Notes: generated by a model not told the origin, from the sequence alone. 64,000 nucleotides of DNA from Flintibacter sp. KGMB00164 (GCF_008727735.1 NZ_CP044227.1:2119001-2183000); one strand, 5' to 3'; shown: positions 1 through 8,020, counted from the stretch's first letter. Numbers and translations are program-made.

Positions 1-450
1 GTGGCCGCAGTTGCTGCACTGCCAGATCATGTCGCCGTCACGGGAGAAGACCAGGCCGCCCTCCACATTGGCCAGCAGCTTGAGGTAACGCTCCTCGTGC
101 TCCTTCTCGATCTTGGCCACTTCCTCAAACAGGAACGCGATGTGGTCAAAGCCCTCCTCCTTGGCCTCCTTGGCCATGGTGGCATACATGTCGGTCCACT
201 CGTAGTTCTCACCCTCGGCGGCAGCCTTCAGGTTCTCAGAAGTGGTGCCGATGCCGCCCAGCAGCTTGAACCAGATCTCAGCGTGCTCCTTCTCGTTGGC
301 AGCGGTCTCCTCAAAGATCTTGGAGATCTGCACATAGCCGTCCTTCTTCGCCTTGGAGGCAAAGTAGGTGTACTTGTTGCGGGCCTGGGACTCTCCGGCA
401 AAAGCGGTCCACAGGTTCTGCTCGGTCTTGCTACCCTTCAGTTCAGGCAT
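1..450 (-). CDS. rbr: Rubrerythrin, 3' end cut by window edge
   Basis: Non-haem di-iron peroxidase that reduces H2O2 in the cytoplasm of anaerobes. The visible 150 codons hold a ferritin-like four-helix domain with two ExxH-type iron-binding blocks (EKEHAEIW near residue 53, EKEHEERY near 115) and the start of a C-terminal rubredoxin-like domain (IWQCSNCG, first CxxC). The second CxxC lies beyond the window edge. The ATG follows a strong AAGGGAGG site. Upstream lies a perfect promoter and a Fur/PerR-like palindrome, which fits peroxide or iron control. Family call is firm; regulation is inferred. Confidence 0.95.
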   Translation of the reverse strand, partial: MPELKGSKTEQNLWTAFAGESQARNKYTYFASKAKKDGYVQISKIFEETAANEKEHAEIWFKLLGGIGTTSENLKAAAEGENYEWTDMYATMAKEAKEEGFDHIAFLFEEVAKIEKEHEERYLKLLANVEGGLVFSRDGDMIWQCSNCGH

Positions 451-480
451 CGTAAGTTCCTCCCTTAAAAAATATTTAAT

Positions 481-494
481 GCGAATAATTCTCG
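481..494. promoter_or_regulatory. Fur/PerR-like palindrome in rubrerythrin leader
   Basis: A GAATAATTC palindrome (483-491) lies just downstream of the -10 element, where a bound repressor would block transcription. It resembles the core of Fur/PerR boxes but does not match the full 7-1-7 consensus, so the regulator is a guess. Confidence 0.4.
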
Positions 495-507
495 TTTAAC
501 TGGTTAC

Positions 508-536
508 ATTATAGCAACTGCCCAAAGCTTTGTCAA
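508..536 (-). promoter_or_regulatory. Consensus sigma-A promoter of rubrerythrin
   Basis: Minus-strand TTGACA (531-536), 17-nt spacer and TATAAT (508-513): a perfect consensus about 60 bases upstream of the rubrerythrin start. Confidence 0.85.
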
Positions 537-561
537 TCACTCTTTGGGTTTTTTAAGAAAA

Positions 562-598
562 ATCCCCCTTCAGTATTCCCAGATACTGAAGGGGGGAT
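562..598 (-). terminator. Intrinsic terminator after cysS
   Basis: Perfectly paired C-rich/G-rich stem with a 6-base loop, followed on the minus strand by a T-rich run (551-561). It ends the cysE-cysS transcript. Confidence 0.85.
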
Positions 599-617
599 TC
601 TACGTTTTTTCCCGTTT

Positions 618-2060
618 TTACACGCGCTTCCAGGAGGCGCCGCCGGGCACGTCGGTGATCTCAATGCCCTGAGCCTTCAGCTCATCCCGGATCTGGTCAG
701 CCTTGGCAAAATCCTTGGCCTTCTTGGCCTGATAGCGCTCCAGCACCAGGGCGTCCACAGCAGGGTCACCCTCGCCGGTGATGGTGTAGTCGCCGGCAGA
801 AGTGGTCTTCTGGGCAGCCTGCTCCTTGCGCACCTGAGCCGCCTTCTCCAGCAGGGACAGGGACAGCACCTGGTCAAAGTCGCCCAGGATGGCCAGCTTA
901 GTGGCGTCGTCGGTCTTGGCCTTCAGGGCGTCGTACAGCAGGGTCACCGCCATGGATGTGTTCAGGTCGTTGCCAACCTGCTGCAGGAACTTCTCCCGGT
1001 ATTCCTGCACCACCGCCTGGTCGGGCTCGCCGCCCTCCTTCAGGGCCGCGATGCGCTTGATGAGCTTCTGGTAAGCGCCCTGGGCGTTGTCCAGGTTCTC
1101 CCAGGAGAACACCAGGCCCTTGCGGTAGTGGGACTGCAGGCAGAAGAAACGGTAGCTGAGAGGATCATAGCCCTTCTCCTCCAGGAGGGAGACGGTCAGG
1201 AACTCACCCTTGGACTTGGACATCTTGCCGGAATTAGTATTCAGGTGGTGAACATGGAACCACTGCTTGCACCAGGGGTGACCCAGGTAGCTCTCGGACT
1301 GGGCGATCTCGTTGGTGTGGTGGGGGAAGGCATTGTCGATGCCGCCGCAGTGCAGGTCCAGGTACTCGCCGTTATATTTCAGGGAGATGCCGGAGCACTC
1401 AATGTGCCAGCCGGGATAACCCACGCCCCAGGGAGAGTCCCACTTCAGGGCCTGGTCCTCAAACTTGGACTTGGTGAACCAAAGCACGAAATCGTTCTTG
1501 TTGCGCTTGTTGGAGTCTTCTTCCACGCCCTCGCGCACGCCGACTGCCAGGTCCTCCTCGTTGTGGTCGTTGAAAATATAGTACCGATTCAGCTTGGAGG
1601 AGTCGAAATACACGTTGCCGCCGGCCACATAGGCATAGCCCTTTTCCAGCAGCCCGGAGACGATCTTGATGTACTCATCAATGCAGCCGGTGGCGGGCTG
1701 AACGGTATCGGGAGTCTTGATGTTCAGCTTGGCACAGTCGGAGAAGAAGGCATCGGTGTAGTACTGGGCGATCTCCATGACGGTCTTGTGCTCCCGCTTG
1801 GCGCCCTTGAGCATCTTGTCCTCGCCGGTGTCGGCATCGGAGCTGAGGTGACCCACGTCGGTGATATTCATGACCCGGTTCACATCATAGCCGGAGTAGC
1901 GCAGGAACTTCTCCAGCACGTCCTCCATAATGTAGGAACGCAGGTTGCCGATGTGGGCGAAGTGGTAGACGGTGGGGCCGCAGGTATACATCTCCACATG
2001 GCCGGGCGTGTGGGTGGTAAACTCTTCTTTTTTATGGGTCGCAGAATTATAAAGCAGCAT
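618..2060 (-). CDS. cysS: Cysteinyl-tRNA synthetase
   Basis: Class I aminoacyl-tRNA synthetase that charges tRNA-Cys, 480 aa (normal length). The HIGH-type motif reads HIGN at 36-39 and KMSKS is at 279-283. The zinc site that selects cysteine is visible as C27, C222, H247 and E251, with the same H-to-E spacing as the E. coli enzyme. It lies 15 bases after cysE, has its own AAAGGAGG site, and shares the Cys T-box leader upstream of cysE, so cysteine synthesis and charging respond together to uncharged tRNA-Cys. Confidence 0.97.
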   Translation of the reverse strand: MLLYNSATHKKEEFTTHTPGHVEMYTCGPTVYHFAHIGNLRSYIMEDVLEKFLRYSGYDVNRVMNITDVGHLSSDADTGEDKMLKGAKREHKTVMEIAQYYTDAFFSDCAKLNIKTPDTVQPATGCIDEYIKIVSGLLEKGYAYVAGGNVYFDSSKLNRYYIFNDHNEEDLAVGVREGVEEDSNKRNKNDFVLWFTKSKFEDQALKWDSPWGVGYPGWHIECSGISLKYNGEYLDLHCGGIDNAFPHHTNEIAQSESYLGHPWCKQWFHVHHLNTNSGKMSKSKGEFLTVSLLEEKGYDPLSYRFFCLQSHYRKGLVFSWENLDNAQGAYQKLIKRIAALKEGGEPDQAVVQEYREKFLQQVGNDLNTSMAVTLLYDALKAKTDDATKLAILGDFDQVLSLSLLEKAAQVRKEQAAQKTTSAGDYTITGEGDPAVDALVLERYQAKKAKDFAKADQIRDELKAQGIEITDVPGGASWKRV

Positions 2061-2075
2061 AGCTGTCTCCTCCTT

Positions 2076-2747
2076 TTATCTCATGTTCTTGGGAACAAAG
2101 TTTCCGCTTTGGTACTGTTCATCCAGCAGACGCTCCACCAGCTCTAGCCGGGCAGAGAGGGCCTCGATGCGCTCTTCCACCGGGTTTTCCACGCTGGTCT
2201 GGTCCACGTCGTCAGCATAGTGGGTGGTGCGCCCGGCAATGCGGACGATCTGGGCGGGGATTCCTACGGCGGTAGCGTCCTCGGGCACCTCGCTGAGCAC
2301 CACGGAGTTGGCCGCGATGCGCGCTCCGTCTCCCACCTTGAAGGGGCCGAGGATTTTCGCTCCGCAGCCGATGAGCACGTTGTTCCCGATGGTGGGGTGG
2401 CGCTTGCCCTGGTCCTTGCCGGTGCCGCCCAGGGTGACTCCATGGTAGAGAAGCACATCGTCTCCCACTTCGGCGGTTTCGCCGATGACGATGCCCATGC
2501 CGTGGTCAATGACGAACCGACGGCCGATCTTGGCCCCGGGGTGGATCTCGATGCCCGTCCAGAACCGGTTCCACTGGGAGACGAACCGGGCTAAAAACTT
2601 CCAGTTATGGCAGTATAACCAGTGGGCCAGGCGGTGATACAGGGTGGCGTGAACCCCCTGGTACAGCAAAAAGATCTCCAGCTTGGAGCGAGCCGCCGGG
2701 TCACGGCGCTGATAGGCCTCCAGCGTTTCCATCAGGGAATGAAACAT
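2076..2747 (-). CDS. cysE: Serine O-acetyltransferase
   Basis: Makes O-acetylserine from serine and acetyl-CoA, the first committed step of cysteine synthesis. An N-terminal helical domain (about 1-55) is followed by the left-handed beta-helix hexapeptide region with the signature [18 protein letters not shown], which carries the catalytic Asp/His pair, and [12 protein letters not shown]. 223 aa, within the usual range. The ATG at 2747 was chosen over an upstream in-frame start because AAAGGAGG sits at ideal spacing before it. First enzyme of the T-box-controlled cysE-cysS operon. Confidence 0.95.
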   Translation of the reverse strand: MFHSLMETLEAYQRRDPAARSKLEIFLLYQGVHATLYHRLAHWLYCHNWKFLARFVSQWNRFWTGIEIHPGAKIGRRFVIDHGMGIVIGETAEVGDDVLLYHGVTLGGTGKDQGKRHPTIGNNVLIGCGAKILGPFKVGDGARIAANSVVLSEVPEDATAVGIPAQIVRIAGRTTHYADDVDQTSVENPVEERIEALSARLELVERLLDEQYQSGNFVPKNMR

Positions 2748-2880
2748 AGTATCCTCCTTTTCTCCGGGGCACACGGGCTCCGGCTGGCGCCGATTGGGGC
2801 GCATGATATGGTATGCTTACGATTTCGGCTACGTCCCAACATCGACACGCCTCCAAGATCATTCCGTTTGTGTTACACAT
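2701..2880 (-). CDS. Possible short cysteine-bearing ORF in the cysE leader
   Basis: A 59-codon frame between the T-box terminator and cysE, overlapping the cysE start in another frame. It begins with ATG eight bases after a GAAGGAGGT site, unusually good for a chance ORF. It starts MCNTNG and has Cys at positions 2, 12 and 14. It could be a leader peptide whose translation senses cysteine or couples to cysE, or it may be spurious. No family recognised. Confidence 0.3.
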   Translation of the reverse strand: MCNTNGMILEACRCWDVAEIVSIPYHAPQSAPAGARVPRRKGGYYVSFPDGNAGGLSAP

Positions 2881-2904
2881 ATCACTGCACCTCCTTCGGT
2901 CCGT

Positions 2905-3139
2905 TTGGAGAAAAACAAAAACGCCTCTCACGCCCACTTCGGGCATAAGAGGCGACGAATCGCGGTTCCACTCTCATTTCTCGCTTGTCTGGCCGCTATC
3001 GGGGCCAAGCCGGGCGGCATTACCCACCGCGCTCCCGGACGCACTTCACATCCGCCAACCTAAGCCCCCTTTCAGCCGGTGAAGGGCTCTCTCTGTCTGC
3101 TGGGTAGGACGTTACTTTTCCGTTCTCTGCGCTTTACAA
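2905..3139 (-). ncRNA. T-box leader (Cys specifier) of cysE-cysS
   Basis: Minus-strand leader with the T-box core AGAGTGGAACCGCG (2961-2974), the AGAGAG stem I element, and a GAAGTGCGTCC specifier-loop arrangement whose TGC codon (complement of 3041-3043) reads cysteine. The T-box core can pair as an antiterminator against a terminator stem (2922-2954) followed by TTTTTGTTTTT (2911-2921). Uncharged tRNA-Cys should permit readthrough into cysE and cysS. Confidence 0.92.
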
Positions 3140-3145
3140 GTCAGT

Positions 3146-3174
3146 ATATTACCATTGCTTGGCGTTTGTGTCAA
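3146..3174 (-). promoter_or_regulatory. Sigma-A promoter of the cysE T-box transcript
   Basis: Minus-strand TTGACA (3169-3174), 17-nt spacer, TAATAT (3146-3151). Transcription would start near 3139, just before stem I. Confidence 0.85.
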
Positions 3175-3205
3175 GTCCGCCCCGTTTTTTGCCCCACAAT
3201 CCCCC

Positions 3206-3228
3206 CTGTCAACCTGAGGTTGACAGGA
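3206..3228. promoter_or_regulatory. Perfect 11-bp inverted repeat, likely operator
   Basis: CCTGTCAACCT and its exact complement flank a single central G. It lies between the divergent cysE and Xre-gene promoters, 16 bases upstream of the Xre gene's -35. No T run follows, so it is not a terminator. It probably binds the neighbouring Xre protein or another dimeric regulator. Confidence 0.6.
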
Positions 3229-3244
3229 TTCCAGCTTCTTTTTC

Positions 3245-3273
3245 TTGTCATCTGCCCCGTCCTTTGCTATGCT
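3245..3273 (+). promoter_or_regulatory. Promoter of the Xre-family gene
   Basis: TTGTCA (3245-3250), 17-nt spacer, TATGCT (3268-3273), about 38 bases before the ATG. Confidence 0.65.
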
Positions 3274-3310
3274 GAAACCAGAAAGAGGTCAGAGAAAGGG
3301 AGGGATTTCC

Positions 3311-4003
3311 ATGGAATTAAAGGAACGCATTGCCCTGGCCCGAAAGCAGGCCGGGCTGTCTCAGGAGCAATTAGGTGAAAAGCTTGGCGTCTCCCGGCAG
3401 GCGGTAAGCAAGTGGGAAAGCGGCCAGAATAACCCCGACGTGGCCTATCTAGCTGAAATGTGCCGGCTGTTCGGCGTGTCCTCTGACTGGCTGCTGCTGG
3501 GCAAAGAGACGGAACAGGCCTCTGCTCCCGCCCGCTGCCCCGACTGTCAGACCATTGTAACAGGACTGGACAATTTCTGTCCCAACTGCGGGTGTTCTCT
3601 GAAAGCGCCCCCAAAGGAGCAGTATGCTCTGGTTTTGAAAACCGGTATCTACTCTCCTAACGATGACACCACCCTCTGCCAGATTTGCAGCGAAGGGATC
3701 TATAAGCCCAGCTTCCACCTTCCAGAAAACTATTCTGAGAATGATACCCACCGCATTTTGAACAATGCCCCCCGGGTACTGTTCCGTGGTCTGACCCTCG
3801 ACCAAGCTTTGGCAATTCAAGGACGCTTTCTTCAATCAAGCTACTTACAGATCTGCTCTGACCCTACTGGCAATACTCCACTTCCCCGCCTTATGGACTG
3901 TCCCTACAAGCCGGACACAGAGCATGGTATGTCCTTTAGCGCCACAGTGGCGGCAGTCATTCTAGGAGTCATGTGTGCGATTTTGATTTTGTCCTTTCTA
4001 TGA
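3311..4003 (+). CDS. Xre-family HTH regulator with zinc ribbon and C-terminal membrane anchor
   Basis: 230 aa. Residues 1-65 form a Cro/C1-type helix-turn-helix (LGEKLGVSRQAVSKWESG). Residues about 75-100 contain two CPxC pairs (CPDC, CPNC), a zinc ribbon. A middle region of unknown fold precedes one hydrophobic segment at the C-terminus (about 208-230). A membrane-tethered regulator that may sense through the middle domain; the ligand is unknown. The start follows GGGAGG. Its last codons overlap the next gene by ATGA, so the two are translationally coupled. Confidence 0.8.
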   Translation: MELKERIALARKQAGLSQEQLGEKLGVSRQAVSKWESGQNNPDVAYLAEMCRLFGVSSDWLLLGKETEQASAPARCPDCQTIVTGLDNFCPNCGCSLKAPPKEQYALVLKTGIYSPNDDTTLCQICSEGIYKPSFHLPENYSENDTHRILNNAPRVLFRGLTLDQALAIQGRFLQSSYLQICSDPTGNTPLPRLMDCPYKPDTEHGMSFSATVAAVILGVMCAILILSFL

Positions 4004-4365
4004 GATGCTTGAATCTTGCCCTGATCTTGCTGGCAGGGATTTTCTACCTGACAAACCGACTGGTGCTCCAGACAATCATCGGAGGATGGCTTCACTGGTT
4101 TCTGGTGTGCTACGCCAACGACCTGTTTGCCGGACTGGCCATAGTGGCCTGGACCGATCTTCTGCTGGGGCTTGGCCGTCTGCCCCCCATCCGCTCCTGG
4201 AAGCAGACAGTTCCTCTTCTGCTTGTCTGCGGTCTGGTGTGGGAAGTGCTGGCCGCCCTGTGGAAAGCAGGTGCGGTTTTTGACCCGTGGGATTTTGTAG
4301 CCTATCAGGCTGGCGGTTTGTTGTGGCTGCTTCTGGTCCGCCGGATTTCCAACATAAAAGCATAA
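4000..4365 (+). CDS. Small four-helix membrane protein, function unknown
   Basis: 121 aa from the coupled ATG overlapping the upstream stop (ATGA). An in-frame ATG at 3973 is possible but would lie inside the previous gene. Four hydrophobic segments are visible (about 4-22, 26-55, 68-85, 98-112). The layout loosely recalls VanZ-like small membrane proteins, but I see no diagnostic motif. Tight coupling to the membrane-anchored Xre protein suggests the two form one sensing or response unit. Confidence 0.65.
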   Translation: MRCLNLALILLAGIFYLTNRLVLQTIIGGWLHWFLVCYANDLFAGLAIVAWTDLLLGLGRLPPIRSWKQTVPLLLVCGLVWEVLAALWKAGAVFDPWDFVAYQAGGLLWLLLVRRISNIKA

Positions 4366-4370
4366 TATAT

Positions 4371-4413
4371 GCCCCTCGTTTCCTGTTTGGGAACGAGGGG
4401 CGCTATGTTTTTT
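4371..4413 (+). terminator. Terminator after the Xre/membrane-protein pair
   Basis: GCCCCTCGTTTCC stem closed by its complement (to 4401), followed within a few bases by six T residues (4408-4413). Confidence 0.8.
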
Positions 4414-4423
4414 CTACAATCAA

Positions 4424-4762
4424 TCAACCCGGAGGCCAGGTCATGTCGCGGCCAGCCAACACGTGGAAGTGCAGGTGGGGCACACTTTGACCAGCCTGCT
4501 CGCCGATGTTGGAGACCACCCGGTAGCTCCCCAGACCCAGCTCCTTGGTCACCTTGGAGATGACGGCAAAGATGTGGGCCACCACCGTGGCATTTTCGGG
4601 AGTGACCTCAGCCACGGAAGCGATGTGAGTCTTTGGAATCACCAGGAAATGGGTGGGCGCCTGGGGCTCGATGTCGTAAAAGGCATAGACCGTCTCGTCC
4701 TCATAGACCTTGTTGGACGGGATCTGGCCGTTTGCGATCTTACAAAACAGACAATCGGACAT
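4424..4762 (-). CDS. hinT: HIT-family purine nucleoside phosphoramidase
   Basis: Histidine-triad hydrolase of AMP-linked phosphoramidates. 112 aa, the usual HinT length, with CLFCKIANGQIPSNKVYED at the N-terminus and the catalytic triad HLHFHVLAG near the C-terminus. The ATG at 4762 follows AAAGGAGG. Single-gene transcript with a promoter at 4795-4822. Confidence 0.95.
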   Translation of the reverse strand: MSDCLFCKIANGQIPSNKVYEDETVYAFYDIEPQAPTHFLVIPKTHIASVAEVTPENATVVAHIFAVISKVTKELGLGSYRVVSNIGEQAGQSVPHLHFHVLAGRDMTWPPG

Positions 4763-4794
4763 GGATAAACCTCCTTTGTTTGTCAAGTAAGACC

Positions 4795-4822
4795 ATTGTA
4801 CCCCAATTTGTCGGGATTGCAA
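4795..4822 (-). promoter_or_regulatory. Promoter of hinT
   Basis: Minus-strand TTGCAA (4817-4822), 16-nt spacer, TACAAT (4795-4800). Confidence 0.6.
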
Positions 4823-4829
4823 GATTTTT

Positions 4830-5846
4830 TTACTCCGCCACAGGCTGGAGGTTGTCCAGGGAGAAAGTCTGGCCGTACAAGGTCACACAGCGTACAGTCT
4901 GTGGGTCCACCAACTTTTCCGGCTGGAACTGGACCCGGCAGTCATCCGTCTCCCCTGTCTGATCAGCTGACGCTGAATAAATCCCCTCCTCCATTTTGAC
5001 GATACTTCCGTCCTCCAGGGTCAAAAACACACTCCCCCGCTCCTCATGCAAGGTGTCCATGGTAGGATCGCAGGCCTCCAGGGTGAATACAAACCGAATG
5101 GGAGAAATATAGATACTCTTCAGTCCCAGCTCTTTTCCCTCCAGGGAGAAGGGCTCATCCATCTGGTACAGTAGCCCAGCGTCCTCTGTGGGCAGCGTTC
5201 CGGTACAGCTCCACCCATCGGAGAACTGCACAGGCCCTTCTTTTGTACTCCAGAAGAACTGGCGAGGGGTCAGAGTGAAGCTCCCGCCCCACATCTCCTC
5301 CACCCCCAGCAGAATATCATAGCTCCACAGGATGGTCGCCTGATTGTCCTCCGGGTCCGGGTCTTCCAGCGGAATTCCCCTGGGCATGCCGCCCAGCAGA
5401 AGCTCTTCTCCCTGGGCACTGGTAATGGTGGGCTCCATATCGAATATACGGTACTCCAGCTCCGGAACGATTCCCTCTGGAGCGGTGAGTTCCACCAAGG
5501 CGGCAATGGAATTGCGGTCCATAAGTACCTGTTTGATTTTCACCGTCCAGCCGTTGTCGTAGGTGTGGCTTTGCTCTACCGGTACGATCCCCGCCGACAT
5601 TAGGCTAGCGTCCTTTGGTTCTCCTTTAAAATACTCCACGATCCTCTGATCCAATCCCGTCGCCACGGTAAACGCACAGGCCATCAGCATCAGCGCCGCA
5701 GCCACCAGTACTGCCACCGTCTTTTTCATCGGTTTCACGGTTTTTCTGCTCCTTTCCCCGCTCAGGAGGCGCTCCAGCATGGCCTCCTGCCGCTCCGGGG
5801 ACAGCTTCACCTGGTCAAACACCCGCTTTAATTCACGGTTTTCCAT
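4830..5846 (-). CDS. DUF4179-type membrane anti-sigma factor (pair 1)
   Basis: 338 aa. A short cytoplasmic N-terminus of about 40 residues precedes one transmembrane helix (VLVAAALMLMACAFTVATG) and a large extracytoplasmic domain beginning with the DUF4179-like YDNGWTVKIKQVLMDRNSIAALVEL block. The gene starts inside the end of the upstream sigma gene (14-base overlap), the classic sigma/anti-sigma arrangement. The N-terminus probably holds the sigma factor inactive until an envelope signal is sensed. A close paralogue lies at 6486-7508. Role inferred from context and fold. Confidence 0.8.
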   Translation of the reverse strand: MENRELKRVFDQVKLSPERQEAMLERLLSGERSRKTVKPMKKTVAVLVAAALMLMACAFTVATGLDQRIVEYFKGEPKDASLMSAGIVPVEQSHTYDNGWTVKIKQVLMDRNSIAALVELTAPEGIVPELEYRIFDMEPTITSAQGEELLLGGMPRGIPLEDPDPEDNQATILWSYDILLGVEEMWGGSFTLTPRQFFWSTKEGPVQFSDGWSCTGTLPTEDAGLLYQMDEPFSLEGKELGLKSIYISPIRFVFTLEACDPTMDTLHEERGSVFLTLEDGSIVKMEEGIYSASADQTGETDDCRVQFQPEKLVDPQTVRCVTLYGQTFSLDNLQPVAE

Positions 5847-6327
5847 ACTCGTTCACCTCCAAGATGTCTTTCAGTTTCCACCTGGCCTGTACCAGCCATG
5901 TGCGGACGGTGGATGGGTTCTTCCCCAAAATCTCCGCCACCTCCAGCGTGGAATACCCCTGATAGTAGTAGAGATAGATAACCATCCGCTCCTTCTCGGG
6001 CAGAGATAGGATGTATTCCCACAGTTCCCCGTCCTCCGGCTGTTCCCAGGTCAGTGTTTGAAGTGCTTCCTCCCCCGCCCGCCGGGTACGCAACCAGTGC
6101 TTGAGCTGGTTTTTACAGTGATTGCGGGTGGTGACGATGAGCCACGCCTTCTCATGCTCCGGATCACGAAAAGGCTTGTCATACTCCATTACCTTTTGAA
6201 AGACCGTCTGGGTGGCGTCCTCCGCGTCAGGCACATTTTTCAGCAGCATTATGCAGATTTGATAGACCATGCCCACATGCCGCCGGTAGAGGGCGGCCAC
6301 TTCCTCTCCGGTACGAATTGTTCCCAT
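5833..6327 (-). CDS. ECF RNA polymerase sigma factor (pair 1)
   Basis: 164 aa sigma-70-family factor with only regions 2 and 4. Region 2 carries the -10 recognition block (NVPDAEDATQTVFQKVMEY). Region 4 ends in the helix-turn-helix STLEVAEILGKNPSTVRTWL. The start was placed at ATG 6327 rather than a GTG at 6336, because that GTG is part of the GGAGGTG ribosome binding site. Co-transcribed with its DUF4179 partner and paralogous to 7495-7989. Probably autoregulated. Confidence 0.92.
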   Translation of the reverse strand: MGTIRTGEEVAALYRRHVGMVYQICIMLLKNVPDAEDATQTVFQKVMEYDKPFRDPEHEKAWLIVTTRNHCKNQLKHWLRTRRAGEEALQTLTWEQPEDGELWEYILSLPEKERMVIYLYYYQGYSTLEVAEILGKNPSTVRTWLVQARWKLKDILEVNEYGKP

Positions 6328-6360
6328 CCGCGACACCTCCTTTCCTGTCTCTCTGCTTAT

Positions 6361-6387
6361 AACACAATGCAGCGGGGCAGAATGTTG
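6361..6387 (-). promoter_or_regulatory. Candidate ECF-type self-promoter, pair 1
   Basis: Minus-strand CAACATT (6381-6387), 14-nt gap, TGTGTT (6361-6366). The same CAACATT-N14-GTGT arrangement precedes the second sigma gene. No TTGACA/TATAAT promoter is evident at either place. Confidence 0.5.
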
Positions 6388-6399
6388 AGACCCTAAAAA

Positions 6400-6430
6400 A
6401 TATTTCAGGGACGGCCCGAAAGCCGTCCCT
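6400..6430 (-). terminator. Terminator of sigma/anti-sigma pair 2
   Basis: AGGGACGGC stem (6407-6415 with 6422-6430), followed on the minus strand by a T-rich run (ATATTTTTTA, complement of 6392-6401). Confidence 0.75.
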
Positions 6431-6485
6431 GTTTCATTGTATCACAAAGGATACTGTTTCACTTGGAGATATATTTTCCCTTTCA

Positions 6486-7508
6486 TTAGGTCTGAGTATC
6501 CAGATGGATGGTCTGCCCCAGAAGCGTAACCGAGACCACATTCTCCGGCTTCACGATCTCCTCCGTCTGGAAGACACAGTATGCCGCTCCGGTGTTCTGG
6601 TCGTAGGTTTGGGATACTACGCGCCCCACGGCCACCGTTTCACCATCTGCCATGTGCAGGACCGCCCCTTCTTCCATGTAGTTCATCTCTGTCGGTCCCC
6701 ACATCCGGGAATCGCTCCCCTCACCTTGCAGGGAGAAGGCCACGCTGATGGGCGAGAGATAGAACTCACCCAGGGTCATCTCTTCCCCGCTCACCTGGAT
6801 GGGGGCGTTGACCTCATAAGTCATGCCGCTGTCCTCCTCAGGCAGCTGTACGGTGCAGCTCTGCTTCTCTTCGGAGAAATCCACACTCAGCTTTCTCCCC
6901 CCGCTCTCCTGCAGCCACATGGGAGTCAGTGTCAAACTCTGTCCGTTCAGGCTCTGGCCTTTGGCCTGCTGGGACCCTCTGGTGCACAGGAAGGTGAGCC
7001 GATTGTCCTGCCCATCTCCCTGTTCCAGGATGACTGGGCCGTAGCCCCAACTTGCCACTCCCTCCTGGCCCTGCGTCTGGGAGTCCACCTCCATGCCCAG
7101 CTCGAAGTAGTAGTTCTCCCCGTCCAGCACGGTCCCCTCCGGGGCAACGACCTCAGCCAAAACTGCCAGGGAGTACCGGTCCGCCAGCACCTGCCGGATG
7201 TGGATCGCCCATCCATTTTCATAGCGGAAGCTTTTCTCCACCTCAATCACACCGCCGGACACCAACTGGGCCTGCTCTTCTTCGCCGCCAAAATACGACA
7301 AAATCCGCTGGTCTAGTCCGGTCACCATGGTAAATGCGCAGGCCATCAGCATCAGCGCCGCGGCCACCAAAACAACCGTCATCTTTTTGATCCGATTCAC
7401 AGGTCTGACCTCCTTCTGCTCGGTGAGGAGGCGGTCCAGCATGGCCTGTTCCTGCTCTTCTGTAGGGGCAAACGTCTCAAACGCCCGATTCAAATCATGG
7501 GATGTCAT
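6486..7508 (-). CDS. DUF4179-type membrane anti-sigma factor (pair 2)
   Basis: 340 aa with the same architecture as the pair 1 protein: about 42 cytoplasmic residues, a nearly identical transmembrane helix (VLVAAALMLMACAFTMVTG), then the extracytoplasmic DUF4179-like domain (YENGWAIHIRQVLADRYSLAVLAEV). The distal half diverges strongly, suggesting the two proteins sense different signals. It overlaps its sigma gene by 14 bases and has its own GGAGG site. Confidence 0.8.
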   Translation of the reverse strand: MTSHDLNRAFETFAPTEEQEQAMLDRLLTEQKEVRPVNRIKKMTVVLVAAALMLMACAFTMVTGLDQRILSYFGGEEEQAQLVSGGVIEVEKSFRYENGWAIHIRQVLADRYSLAVLAEVVAPEGTVLDGENYYFELGMEVDSQTQGQEGVASWGYGPVILEQGDGQDNRLTFLCTRGSQQAKGQSLNGQSLTLTPMWLQESGGRKLSVDFSEEKQSCTVQLPEEDSGMTYEVNAPIQVSGEEMTLGEFYLSPISVAFSLQGEGSDSRMWGPTEMNYMEEGAVLHMADGETVAVGRVVSQTYDQNTGAAYCVFQTEEIVKPENVVSVTLLGQTIHLDTQT

Positions 7509-7989
7509 ATCCTTCCGCCTCCATTCTTAATTTCAGCTTTTTCCGTGCCCGAACCAGCCAGGTGCGAACTGTGGATGGATTCTTGCCCAACAGCTCTGCA
7601 ATCTCCTGAGCGGTATAGCCCTGGTAATAGTAGAGATACAGCACCAGACGGTCATGCTCCGGCAGACTCCAGATCAGCTCTTTCAGCCCAAGATCCTCCG
7701 GCTGCTCACAGGTCATGTTCTGCAGCGCGGCTTCACTCTCCCGGTTTCTGCGCCACCAGTGCTTCAGCTGGTCCCGGCACTCATTGCGGGCGGTGACGAT
7801 AAACCACGCCTTTTCATGCTCCGGATCACGGAAAGGCTTGTCCTGCTCCATCACCTTGCGAAAGACGGTTTGGGTCGCATCCTCGGCGTCCGGCACGTTT
7901 TTCAGCAGCATCAGACAGATCTGATACACCATGGACCCATGGCGGCGATAGAGGTCGGCCACTTCCTCTTTGCTGCGTACACGGTTCAT
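7495..7989 (-). CDS. ECF RNA polymerase sigma factor (pair 2)
   Basis: 164 aa, regions 2 and 4 only. Region 2 (NVPDAEDATQTVFRKVMEQ) and region 4 (TAQEIAELLGKNPSTVRTWL) are very close to those of the pair 1 sigma, so the two modules arose by tandem duplication. The start at ATG 7989 follows AAAAGGAGGTG. Specificity helices are similar, so cross-recognition of promoters is likely. Confidence 0.92.
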   Translation of the reverse strand: MNRVRSKEEVADLYRRHGSMVYQICLMLLKNVPDAEDATQTVFRKVMEQDKPFRDPEHEKAWFIVTARNECRDQLKHWWRRNRESEAALQNMTCEQPEDLGLKELIWSLPEHDRLVLYLYYYQGYTAQEIAELLGKNPSTVRTWLVRARKKLKLRMEAEGYDIP

Positions 7990-8020
7990 TCCGGACACCT
8001 CCTTTTGTCTTTCTATTTGG

